NCBI RefSeq assembly: GCF_016865485.1
Contig: NZ_AP024452.1
Span: 2,502,501 to 2,566,500, forward strand
Length of the DNA stretch: 64,000 bases
Source: Luteitalea sp. TBR-22
GTDB taxonomy: Bacteria; Acidobacteriota; Vicinamibacteria; Vicinamibacterales; Vicinamibacteraceae
Reading direction: 5' to 3'
Below are positions 24,625 through 33,696 of the stretch, one piece after another; the first letter of the stretch is position 1, and each line of letters opens with the position of its first letter. Under the pieces are notes generated by a model, which was not told the DNA's origin, ran no database searches, and was given only the letters and a program-made list of their open reading frames with translations. The position numbers were made by a program, and so were the translations under genes.

Positions 24625-24719
24625 GGAGGGGGAAGGTACCGCAGATCAGGTGACAACGGGACACGCGAGGGCCTCGAGCCCACGCTGTCCGCCATCGCGT
24701 GGCTATGATGAGGCGACCC

Positions 24720-25631
24720 ATGGCCGCCCGAATCACAGGACTTGCGGCGCTGTTGCTGCTGGTCGCCGCCCCTCTGGTCGCCAACGCGCTCGGCGCGGTG
24801 CTCGCGTCGCGGCCGCGTCCGGGCGTCGCATCAGCAGTGCCCCCGTGGAACTGGAGGGCGAGCTGCTCGTCGGCGCTGCTCTACACGCTGGCGTTCAACG
24901 TCACGTTCTTCATCCAGGAACTCTTCCTCGTGGTGCCGAAGGCCCTCACGCCCGGCCTGCGGCCGGTCCTCTATCACAACAACCATGACTGGGGCGGCGA
25001 TCACCCCCTTGCCGAGTTGTTCCAGGGGACCGGCGCCCTCGCCATCCTGGTCTCCGCGGCGGTGTGCCTGCTGCTGCGGCGTGCCACCACGCGGCGCCCG
25101 ACGACCACGCTGTTCCTGATCTGGATGACGTACCAGGGGGCGGTGCAGGCGTTGCTGCAGGTGGTGGCGGCGGTCCTCGACGCGCGCAGCGACGTCGGAC
25201 GGGCCTTCGCTTTCATCGGGCTCGGTGATGGCCTGCAGACGACGGCTGCCGTTCTGGCGGTGGTTGCGATCGTGGCGGTCGCGCTCACCGTGACGAGAGC
25301 GGTGCTGGCGATGGTCGACGACCCTGGCGCACTGGCCACCGCCGGCCCGCGGGCCCGCGTCGTCCTGCGATTGGCGACGGTCCCGGCGCTGGTTGCGATC
25401 CTGCCGATCATCGCGTTTCGCGTGCCGCGGGAACTGCCCGAAGTCGTCGGGCCCCCCGTCATCGTGACCCTGGTCGGCATCGCGTGGGTGCAGGCGTGGT
25501 CCTGGCCGGCCGCGCGCGTCACTCCGCTCGGCGGCGCCTCCGGCCTGCAGGTGGCTGGTCCGGCGGTGGCCGTGATGTTGACCCTGTTGTTCTTCCAGGT
25601 GGTGCTGCGGCCGGGAGTTCCGTTCTTCTGA
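24720..25631 (+). CDS. Multi-pass membrane protein of unknown function
   Basis: The 303-residue protein has seven or eight hydrophobic helices, starting ITGLAALLLLVAAPLVANALG. A conserved-looking patch around residues 70-110 reads FIQELFLVVPKALTP, then LYHNNHDWGGDHPLAELFQGTGALA. The His/Asp/Asn-rich loop could bind metal, which is inference. No family is recognised. ATG 24720 is preferred over the nearby ATG codons at 24705 and 24708 because GATGAGG lies about six bases upstream of it. It is divergent from the OPT gene across 95 bases and followed by 112 bases before rex. Confidence 0.65.
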   Translation: MAARITGLAALLLLVAAPLVANALGAVLASRPRPGVASAVPPWNWRASCSSALLYTLAFNVTFFIQELFLVVPKALTPGLRPVLYHNNHDWGGDHPLAELFQGTGALAILVSAAVCLLLRRATTRRPTTTLFLIWMTYQGAVQALLQVVAAVLDARSDVGRAFAFIGLGDGLQTTAAVLAVVAIVAVALTVTRAVLAMVDDPGALATAGPRARVVLRLATVPALVAILPIIAFRVPRELPEVVGPPVIVTLVGIAWVQAWSWPAARVTPLGGASGLQVAGPAVAVMLTLLFFQVVLRPGVPFF

Positions 25632-25743
25632 GACCATCGCCGACCAGGCTGACGGCCGACAGTGGCTGCCTCCCTGGTGTGCGTCCTCTCGGTGATGTCC
25701 TCCCTCCGTGGGGCCCGTCGCCTGATGTCTTATCCTGTCCTCC

Positions 25744-26409
25744 GTGTCCGACCTCGCGCGTGACCGGCCCGGTGGGGACCAGGTCTCCGAACTCACCACG
25801 GCGCGGTTGTCCGTCTACCTGCGGTGCCTCGAGGCGCTCGACGCCGCCGGGGTCAAGACCGTCTCCTCGCAGGGGCTGGAGGCGCAGTTCCAGCTGAATG
25901 CGGCGCAGATCCGCAAGGACCTGGCGCATTTCGGCGAGTTCGGCATCCGCGGGGTCGGCTACTACGTCAAGGACCTCAAGCGCCACCTGCGGCAGATCCT
26001 CGGCCTGGACCGCAGCATCAAGGTGGTGATCATCGGCGCCGGCAACCTCGGGCTCGCCCTGGCCGACTACCCCGGATTCAGGGTGGACGGCTTCGACGTC
26101 GTGTCGCTGCTCGACACGGCCAGGGAGAAGGTGGGGCAGTACTCCCGCAGCGGCGTCCCGATCCGGCACGTCCGCGACCTCGCGCGGCTGGTCGAGCGGG
26201 AGAAGATCGACATCGCCGTCATCAGCGTGCCGGCCGAGGCGGCCCAGGGCACGGTCGACGACGTCGTGGCCACCGGCATCCGTGCGATCCTGAACTTCTC
26301 CCCCGGGAACCTGCGTGTCCCGTCCCACGTGAAGTTGAAGAGCATGGACCTCACCGTCACCTTCGAGAGCCTCTCGTTCTTCCTCGCCCATGGCCACGTC
26401 GCCCCGTAG
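25744..26409 (+). CDS. rex: Redox-sensing transcriptional repressor Rex
   Basis: Rex senses the NADH/NAD+ ratio and represses fermentative and respiratory genes when NADH is low. The 221-residue protein has the winged helix ([44 protein letters not shown] with the recognition helix). A Rossmann domain with [17 protein letters not shown] and a C-terminal swap helix ending LAHGH follows. Length matches the family (about 210-220). No Rex operator (TTGTGAANNNNTTCACAA-like) was found upstream by eye. The gene overlaps moaC by 20 bases, so it is first in a three-gene run. GTG 25744 is the annotated start. Confidence 0.95.
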   Translation: MSDLARDRPGGDQVSELTTARLSVYLRCLEALDAAGVKTVSSQGLEAQFQLNAAQIRKDLAHFGEFGIRGVGYYVKDLKRHLRQILGLDRSIKVVIIGAGNLGLALADYPGFRVDGFDVVSLLDTAREKVGQYSRSGVPIRHVRDLARLVEREKIDIAVISVPAEAAQGTVDDVVATGIRAILNFSPGNLRVPSHVKLKSMDLTVTFESLSFFLAHGHVAP

Positions 26410-26887
26410 GCCCCGCGCGCTCACGCACGCCGACGCCGAGGGCCGCGTCCGGATGGTGGACGTCTCGGCCAAGCCGGTGACCCATCGCGTGGCGGTGGCG
26501 CGTGGCTTCGTCCACGTCTCGGCAGCGGCGCGTCGACTGGTGCGCACCGGCACCGTGAAGAAGGGCGACCCCCTGCAAGCGGCGCGCATCGCCGGGATCA
26601 TGGCCGCCAAGGGGACGGCGACGCTCATCCCGCTGTGCCATCCCCTGCCGTTGAGCGGGGTCGACGTCTCGGTCGAACTGGCGCGCGGCGGGATCGCGAT
26701 CGAGGCCAGCGTGCGGACCACCGGGCAGACGGGTGTCGAGATGGAGGCGCTGACGGCCGTGGCGGTCGCGGGACTCACCGTCTACGACATGCTGAAGGCC
26801 GTGGACAGGGAGATGGTCATCGACCGGATCCGGCTCGTCGAGAAGCGCGGCGGGCAAAGTGGTACCTTCAAGGCACGCACATCCTGA
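26390..26887 (+). CDS. moaC: Cyclic pyranopterin monophosphate synthase MoaC
   Basis: MoaC with MoaA turns GTP into cyclic pyranopterin monophosphate, the first step of molybdenum cofactor synthesis. The 165-residue protein has the conserved [29 protein letters not shown] (metal-binding His), [18 protein letters not shown] and [13 protein letters not shown] blocks, ending [12 protein letters not shown]. The start ATG 26390 lies inside the end of rex (20-base overlap). It lies between rex and an acyl-CoA ligase. No moaA is in the window. Confidence 0.96.
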   Translation: MATSPRRPRALTHADAEGRVRMVDVSAKPVTHRVAVARGFVHVSAAARRLVRTGTVKKGDPLQAARIAGIMAAKGTATLIPLCHPLPLSGVDVSVELARGGIAIEASVRTTGQTGVEMEALTAVAVAGLTVYDMLKAVDREMVIDRIRLVEKRGGQSGTFKARTS

Positions 26888-26900
26888 ACTGGGAGAGACG

Positions 26901-28817
<1,917 letters not shown>

Positions 28818-28873
28818 GGCGCCCGTCTCGCCTGACGTGTCGCGACCCACCAACCGTTTTTCGAGGAGGATGC

Positions 28874-29398
28874 ATGAGTTCCCGGGTGTACGAGGCCATC
28901 AACGATCAGGTGAACAACGAGCTTTCGGCGTCGCACAGCTACCTGGCGATGTCGGGCGTGTGCGAGCAGCTCAACTTCCCGGGCGCGGCGCACTGGTTCC
29001 GCGTGCAGAGCGAGGAAGAGCGTGGGCATGCCCTGCGCCTGTTCGACTTCATCCACGCGCGCAACTACGGCGTGACCCTTCGCCAGATTCACGTGGAGAC
29101 CGTGCCCGTACGCACGCTGCTCGAGGTGTTCCGCGCGTCGCTCGCCCAGGAAGAGCAGGTCAGCAAGCAGATCGACGCCCTCTACGAGATCGCGATGCAG
29201 GAGAAGGACTTCGCGGCCGTGGTGGAGATGCAGTGGTTCGTGACCGAGCAGGTCGAGGAAGAGAAGTCGGCGCGCGACGTCATCGCCAAGCTCGAGATGG
29301 CGGGCAGCGATGCGCGGGCCCTGCTGGAGATCGATCGGGAACTCGGTGCGCGGGCCGGCGAGGGCGGCGGCACGGGGGGCGAGGGCGCGCGAGGGTGA
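28874..29398 (+). CDS. ftn: Ferritin
   Basis: This four-helix-bundle iron-storage protein assembles as a 24-mer shell. The 174-residue product has the ferroxidase ligands: E16 in NNELSASHSYL, then EEERGHA (E and H ligands near 49-53), and later EMQWFVTEQVEEE. It resembles non-heme FtnA-type ferritins rather than bacterioferritin (no haem-ligand Met in the expected place). The last 20 residues are Gly/Ala-rich (AGEGGGTGGEGARG) and probably disordered. GAGGAGG lies four bases from ATG 28874, the best Shine-Dalgarno in the region. A hairpin follows the gene. Confidence 0.95.
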   Translation: MSSRVYEAINDQVNNELSASHSYLAMSGVCEQLNFPGAAHWFRVQSEEERGHALRLFDFIHARNYGVTLRQIHVETVPVRTLLEVFRASLAQEEQVSKQIDALYEIAMQEKDFAAVVEMQWFVTEQVEEEKSARDVIAKLEMAGSDARALLEIDRELGARAGEGGGTGGEGARG

Positions 29399-29418
29399 AC
29401 GGCTCGGGCCGACCCACG

Positions 29419-29450
29419 GCAGGCGATCAGGCCGTCGGCCTGTCGCCTGC
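29419..29450. terminator. Bidirectional hairpin between ferritin and lepB
   Basis: A near-perfect palindrome, GCAGGCGA then CAGGCC, a GTC loop, GGCCTG and TCGCCTGC, with one bulged base, lies between the convergent ferritin and lepB stop codons. It can stop transcription from either side, although it lacks a U tract. Confidence 0.6.
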
Positions 29451-29461
29451 GACGGGGGGCT

Positions 29462-30097
29462 TCACTCGAACACCGTCGCCCGGGGCAGCGGCCACCAGCG
29501 CAACTGCACCTTGCCGATGATGTACTTCTTGGGGACCGTGCCCCAGTGGCGGCTGTCGGAGCTGTTGTTCCGGTGGTCGCCCATCACGAAGTAGTAGCCC
29601 TCCGGAATCTCCTGCGGCCCCCAGTCGTCGTGCCCCCGGTACTCGGACGGCACGTAGGCGTCCTCGAGCTGGACGTCGTTGACGAACACGCGCCCGTCGA
29701 CGATGCGCACGCGATCGCGTGGCTCGGCGATCACGCGCTTGACGAACGACTTGTCCGGATCCACCGGGTACCACAGCATGACGATGTCGCCGCGCTGCGG
29801 CTCGCCGACCTTGTAGATCGCCTTGTTGACGATCAGCCGGTCCTGATCCGACAGGGTGGGGGCCATGCTCTGGCCCTCGACCCGCGCCACCTGGAACCCG
29901 AAGGTGACGATGAGCGTGGCGTAGACGGCGGCCGAGGCCAGCGTCTTGAACCACGTGAAGAGTTCCTCGGCGGCGCGCATCCAGATCGAGGGGCGACGCA
30001 CCTCTGCCGTTGCGGCCCTGAGCGCTTCGTCGGCGGCCTGGGCGCTCACCGGCGCCACGACCGGGGTGAAGCCGGACGGCGGGTTGGGCCCGACCAC
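29462..30097 (-). CDS. lepB: Signal peptidase I
   Basis: LepB is the membrane serine protease that removes Sec/Tat signal peptides on the periplasmic side. The 211-residue product has one clear span (AAVYATLIVTFGFQVARVEG). Ser77 sits in EGQSMAPTL and Lys120 in SFVKRVIAEP, the catalytic dyad. Box E appears as GDHRNNSSDSRHWG. It has the short, one-span, Gram-positive-like or acidobacterial form. The N-terminal 25 residues carry a proline repeat (PSGFTPVV). The same phrase PSGFSPVV is encoded just upstream of the GTG 30097 in the same frame, so translation might begin earlier at a non-standard codon. It is downstream of the LytR/LytS pair, possibly in the same transcript. Confidence 0.93.
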   Translation of the reverse strand: MVGPNPPSGFTPVVAPVSAQAADEALRAATAEVRRPSIWMRAAEELFTWFKTLASAAVYATLIVTFGFQVARVEGQSMAPTLSDQDRLIVNKAIYKVGEPQRGDIVMLWYPVDPDKSFVKRVIAEPRDRVRIVDGRVFVNDVQLEDAYVPSEYRGHDDWGPQEIPEGYYFVMGDHRNNSSDSRHWGTVPKKYIIGKVQLRWWPLPRATVFE

Positions 30098-30129
30098 GGG
30101 GGAGAAGCCGGACGGCGTCGGCTCGATCG

Positions 30130-30906
30130 TCAGAGCTGCAGGTAGTCCCGGAGCCGCTTGGTCTGCGCCCGGCTCACGGGGATCTCCGTCGACTTCGCGT
30201 CGCGCATCCTCAGGATGAAATTCCGGCTGAACCAGGGGACTATCTCCTTGATCTTGTTGATGTTGACGAGGTACGAGCGATGGACCCGCCAGAACGTCGC
30301 CTGGTCGAGCTGGGCCTGCAACTCGTCGAGCGTCCGGTAATTGGACGTCCCCGTCACCTGACTGGCTACGATCGTGACCTCGTCCTCGTTCAATGAGGCG
30401 TACACGAGATCCTCGGCCTGCACCAGCAGGATGCGGTCGTCGACCTTGACGACGATGGGCGATCGCCGCGCCTGCCGCGCGGCCACCGCTTCCACGATCT
30501 CGGCCAGCGCCTGCGGCGACACGACTCCCGACCGTGCCCGGTCGATGCGGCTACGGGCCCGAGCCAGCGCCTCCTCGAGGCGCGCCGGCTCCACCGGCTT
30601 GAGCAGGTAGTCGACCGCGTTCACCGTGAAGGCGTCCAGCGCGTACTGGTCGAACGCCGTCACGAACACCACGTGTGGCGGCCGCGGCCGCTGCGCGAGC
30701 TGCCGCGCCACCTCGAACCCCGTCAGCCCCGGCATCTGCACGTCGAGAAAGACGATGTCGGGCTCGAGGTCGTCCAGCAGGTCGAGCGCCGCGATGCCGT
30801 TGTCGGCCTGGCCGGTCACCTCGACCGAGGCGTCCTTCGAGAGGAGGTAACACAGTTCCTCCCGCGCCAGCTGTTCGTCGTCGACCACAAGGACGCTGAC
30901 CTTCAT
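30130..30906 (-). CDS. LytTR-type response regulator
   Basis: The 258-residue regulator has a receiver domain (LVVDDEQ, phospho-acceptor D55 in FLDVQMPG, T/K switch region in VVFVTAFDQYALDAFTVNAVDYLLKPVE). A C-terminal LytTR DNA-binding domain contains VKVDDRILLVQAEDLVYASLNE, TFWRVHRSYLVNINKI and PVSRAQTKRLRDYL. LytTR proteins bind direct repeats upstream of their targets. None could be identified here. The ATG at 30906 lies one base from the histidine kinase stop (TAA-A-ATG), so the pair is translationally coupled. Target genes are unknown. Confidence 0.94.
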   Translation of the reverse strand: MKVSVLVVDDEQLAREELCYLLSKDASVEVTGQADNGIAALDLLDDLEPDIVFLDVQMPGLTGFEVARQLAQRPRPPHVVFVTAFDQYALDAFTVNAVDYLLKPVEPARLEEALARARSRIDRARSGVVSPQALAEIVEAVAARQARRSPIVVKVDDRILLVQAEDLVYASLNEDEVTIVASQVTGTSNYRTLDELQAQLDQATFWRVHRSYLVNINKIKEIVPWFSRNFILRMRDAKSTEIPVSRAQTKRLRDYLQL

Positions 30907-30907
30907 T

Positions 30908-32236
30908 TTACGCCGTCCGCCTCCCTGGCAGCAGGATGTCCGGGATCTCCAGCCGCACCCGCGTGCCCTGGTCCGCTGCACTGTCGATCGACAGGCGACC
31001 CTGGGCGCCGTACATGACCCGCAGGCGTTCCGCCACGTTGGCCAGCCCGATGCTGCTGCCGCTGCCGGTGCTGCGGGCGGGCCGGGTGTCGTCGATGCCG
31101 ACGCCGTTGTCGACGACCTCCAGGACCAGGAGGCCGGCCTGTCGCTGCGACCGGAGGGTGATCACGCGATCGCCGAGCTTGTCGGCCAGGCCGTGCTTGA
31201 TCGAGTTCTCCACGAGGGGCTGCAGGATCATGCTCGGCACGACCTGGTCGAGGGTCGCCGGATCGATGTCCTTGTCCACCCGGAGCGACGGGCCGAAACG
31301 CACGCACTCGATGTCGAGGTACTCGTCGACCGCCGTCAGTTCGTCGCGCAGGGACACGAAGTGGTCGTGGGCGCGCAGGCGGCGGCGCAGCAACCCCGAG
31401 AGCCGGTTGATCAGCATGCGTGCGGTGTCGGGGCGCGTGCGGATCAACGACGAGATGGACGTCAGGGTGTTGAAGAGGAAGTGCGGGTTGATCTGGCTGG
31501 TGAGCGCCTCGATGCGCGCCTCGAGCAGGAGCGCCTCCTGCTCCTGCAGCTTGTGCTCGATCCGCGCCGAATTCCAGACCTTGATGGGGATGGCCACGGT
31601 GAGCGTCGTGGCGAGCAGCGTCAGGGCCAGCATGCCGGGAGAGTGCGCCGGGAAGAAGAACAGGCGTTCGATGCCGTAACGATGGCCGAGGGCCTGATGC
31701 AGCACCTCGAGCGCCAGCGGCGCCGCGATGAGCAGCATCTGCCAGTCCACCTCGAACCGGCGCACCAGCTTCCAGAGGTAGCGCAGCAACCCGGTCAGCA
31801 CGAACGGGGAGAAGTGCCAGATGGCATCCTTGGGGCAGATCTCGCGGAGGCCGCCGCCGGCGAAGCCGCAACCGACGTACAGCGGCACCGCGATCCACTC
31901 GCCGCCGGCCATCGCGGTGAGCCCCACCATGGCGCCGACGATGGCGCCGGCGTAGGGACCGGCGACCAGGCCGGCCATGTAGGCGCCGCCGAGGGAGACG
32001 TCAGCAGCCGCGTAATTGAGGAGCAGCCGGCTGGCGACGCCTGCTGACAGCGGGATGCCGAGGGCGCCGATGAACTTGACCCGCTCCGGCCAGTCGCGGC
32101 GCTCGGTCAGCAGGAGCGTGCGAAACCTCCGGAACCGCACCAGCATCGTCGACAGCGCGGCCACGGCGGCCAGCTGCACGATTTGCGTCACGAGCAGGTA
32201 CTGCTCGAACGTCAGGAAGCGCGGACCCTGGGGCAC
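30908..32236 (-). CDS. LytS-type sensor histidine kinase
   Basis: The 442-residue inner-membrane kinase has an N-terminal 5TM-5TMR_LYT domain (several helices, GGAYMAGLVAGPYAGAIVGAMVGL). A His kinase domain follows with the motif SQINPHFLFNTLTSIS, in which His (near 250) is phosphorylated. The ATPase lid is LQPLVENSIKHGLADKLG plus DNGVGIDDTRPARS. These kinases sense membrane or wall stress, or pyruvate-like small molecules in Bacillus. The ligand here is unknown. GTG 32236 is chosen because the first helix starts soon after. GGAGG lies a little far upstream (12 bases), so the exact start is uncertain. Its partner regulator follows directly. Confidence 0.92.
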   Translation of the reverse strand: MPQGPRFLTFEQYLLVTQIVQLAAVAALSTMLVRFRRFRTLLLTERRDWPERVKFIGALGIPLSAGVASRLLLNYAAADVSLGGAYMAGLVAGPYAGAIVGAMVGLTAMAGGEWIAVPLYVGCGFAGGGLREICPKDAIWHFSPFVLTGLLRYLWKLVRRFEVDWQMLLIAAPLALEVLHQALGHRYGIERLFFFPAHSPGMLALTLLATTLTVAIPIKVWNSARIEHKLQEQEALLLEARIEALTSQINPHFLFNTLTSISSLIRTRPDTARMLINRLSGLLRRRLRAHDHFVSLRDELTAVDEYLDIECVRFGPSLRVDKDIDPATLDQVVPSMILQPLVENSIKHGLADKLGDRVITLRSQRQAGLLVLEVVDNGVGIDDTRPARSTGSGSSIGLANVAERLRVMYGAQGRLSIDSAADQGTRVRLEIPDILLPGRRTA

Positions 32237-32361
32237 AGGGCAGTGTAACCTCCGGCCGGGCTGTCGCTGGTCGGCGCCGGCCGGCGGCTGCAGAAACACG
32301 ACGGCCGGGCACGCCGCAGGGCGCGTCCGGCCAGGTCGGATCCGGATTCAGGCCGAGCCGG

Positions 32362-32985
32362 TCAGCGCCGACGTCGACGCAACAGGCCTGCGGAGGCGAG
32401 GGCCAGGCCGGCCAGCGTGAGGCTCGCAGGCTCCGGAATGCGGCGCACCGTCGAGGCCACCGTGTACGACGCCGACACGGATCCGAGTTCGTCGTCGCTA
32501 CGGCGGCCGCCGATGCGCGTCTGGGTGGCCGAGAAGGTGAGGCTCATCGGGCCCGGCGTGAACGTGCTGACCAGCCCCTGCGGCACGAAGGTGCCGAAGG
32601 CCGTCACCGACACCGATCGGTTGGTCGACGTGCTGCCCGGGTTCAGGGCGGCGGTGGTCACCGTGCCCGTGAAGTCGCCCCAGGCGGCATCGAAGCTGAC
32701 CGGCGCGCCCACCGTGGCGGTGATCGACTGGGTGACCACGGCGGCCGCCGGGTTCACGGCCGGCGGGACGAAGCCCGGAACGATGGTCAGGGCGCCGGTG
32801 CCGCCCGTGAACAGGGAGTAGGTGAAGTTGAAGGTGGTCCCGACGTTGATGAGGACGGCCGGCGTCCAGTCCGCGACACCGAGGGAGACCTGACCCGTGG
32901 CCGAGATCGGCGCCGCCTGCGCCGGAGCGCTGGAAGACAGGCCGACGAAGAAGGAGAGGGCAGCGACGAAATGGGTGAGCTTCAT
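32362..32985 (-). CDS. PEP-CTERM sorting-domain surface protein
   Basis: The 207-residue protein has a signal peptide (HFVAALSFFVGLSSSAPAQA). A beta-rich, Thr/Ser/Val-rich body follows (FNFTYSLFTGG, SVSVTAFGTF). The C-terminal sorting signal has a proline-glutamate-proline start (IPEPASLTLAG), a hydrophobic helix (LALASAGLL) and a run of arginines. PEP-CTERM proteins are processed by an exosortase, usually with an exopolysaccharide system. No exosortase gene lies in this window, so it must be elsewhere. It is probably exported and anchored. The body has no known domain. It stands alone, flanked by divergent promoter space. Confidence 0.85.
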   Translation of the reverse strand: MKLTHFVAALSFFVGLSSSAPAQAAPISATGQVSLGVADWTPAVLINVGTTFNFTYSLFTGGTGALTIVPGFVPPAVNPAAAVVTQSITATVGAPVSFDAAWGDFTGTVTTAALNPGSTSTNRSVSVTAFGTFVPQGLVSTFTPGPMSLTFSATQTRIGGRRSDDELGSVSASYTVASTVRRIPEPASLTLAGLALASAGLLRRRRR

Positions 32986-33241
32986 TGTTGAGCGCTGATT
33001 ATGCAGCAAATGCGCCAAAGGGCCGAGCTTTCTCCGCCTGAGCCGGCGGACGCTCCCGTACCCTCAAGAGGGATGATTGATCCAGACTTCGCGACTCTTG
33101 TCTCTGCAGGGGTAGACTAATTCGAGCGGCGCCGGGCCCGTCCCCTGCCACCTTCGATACCCGCATGTCGTTCTTGTTGTTACACTACGAAGTGGTTCCG
33201 TGCCCTGGTGGGGCGACGGGGCCCACCGGAGGCTCAGACAG

Positions 33242-33688
33242 ATGATTCGTCCCTGGATCGTCGGGTTCAAGACCACGCTCGGGCACATGTTCAAGAAGCC
33301 CATCAGCGTGAACTACCCGGACGAGAAGGTTCCGATGTTCCCGAAGTGGCGCGGCAAGCAGGTCTTGATGCGCGACGAGAACGGGTTGGAGAAGTGCGTG
33401 GCATGCGGGCTCTGCGCCGTGGCATGTCCCGCCGATGCGATCTACCTCGAACCTGCCGAGAACGACGGCAGCGTGATGGCCGGGCCGCGTTACGCCCGCA
33501 CATATCAGATCCACAAGACCCGCTGCATCTTCTGCGGGTACTGCGAAGAGGCCTGTCCCGTGTCTGCCATCTTCATGGGCAAGGACTACGAACTGGCCGT
33601 GTACAGCAAGGACGACTTCGTGTGGGACAAGGAAGACCTCCTCGTCCCCGTGCCTGGCCAGGCTCAGGCGCCGGCGGCGCGCAAGTAA
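33242..33688 (+). CDS. nuoI: NADH-quinone oxidoreductase subunit I
   Basis: NuoI carries iron-sulfur clusters N6a and N6b in the peripheral arm of complex I. The 148-residue product has two complete 4Fe-4S motifs: CVACGLCAVACP (C52, C55, C58, C62) and CIFCGYCEEACP (C95, C98, C101, C105). The N-terminal IRPWIVGFKTTLGHMFKKP matches the family. The rest of the nuo operon is not in the window, so this nuoI is an isolated gene or copy. GGAGG lies 10 bases upstream of the ATG. It shares a direction and close spacing (eight bases) with the following methyltransferase fusion. Confidence 0.95.
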   Translation: MIRPWIVGFKTTLGHMFKKPISVNYPDEKVPMFPKWRGKQVLMRDENGLEKCVACGLCAVACPADAIYLEPAENDGSVMAGPRYARTYQIHKTRCIFCGYCEEACPVSAIFMGKDYELAVYSKDDFVWDKEDLLVPVPGQAQAPAARK

Positions 33689-33696
33689 CCCCGTCC

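Noticed and set aside
33019-33241. A SAM or B12 riboswitch upstream of nuoI and the homocysteine methyltransferase fusion
   Set aside because: No conserved S-box or cobalamin core was seen, and nuoI lies between the gap and the fusion gene.
33064-33303. A minus-strand gene of 79 codons upstream of nuoI
   Set aside because: No domain, and the frame runs antisense into the nuoI start; promoter space is a better reading.
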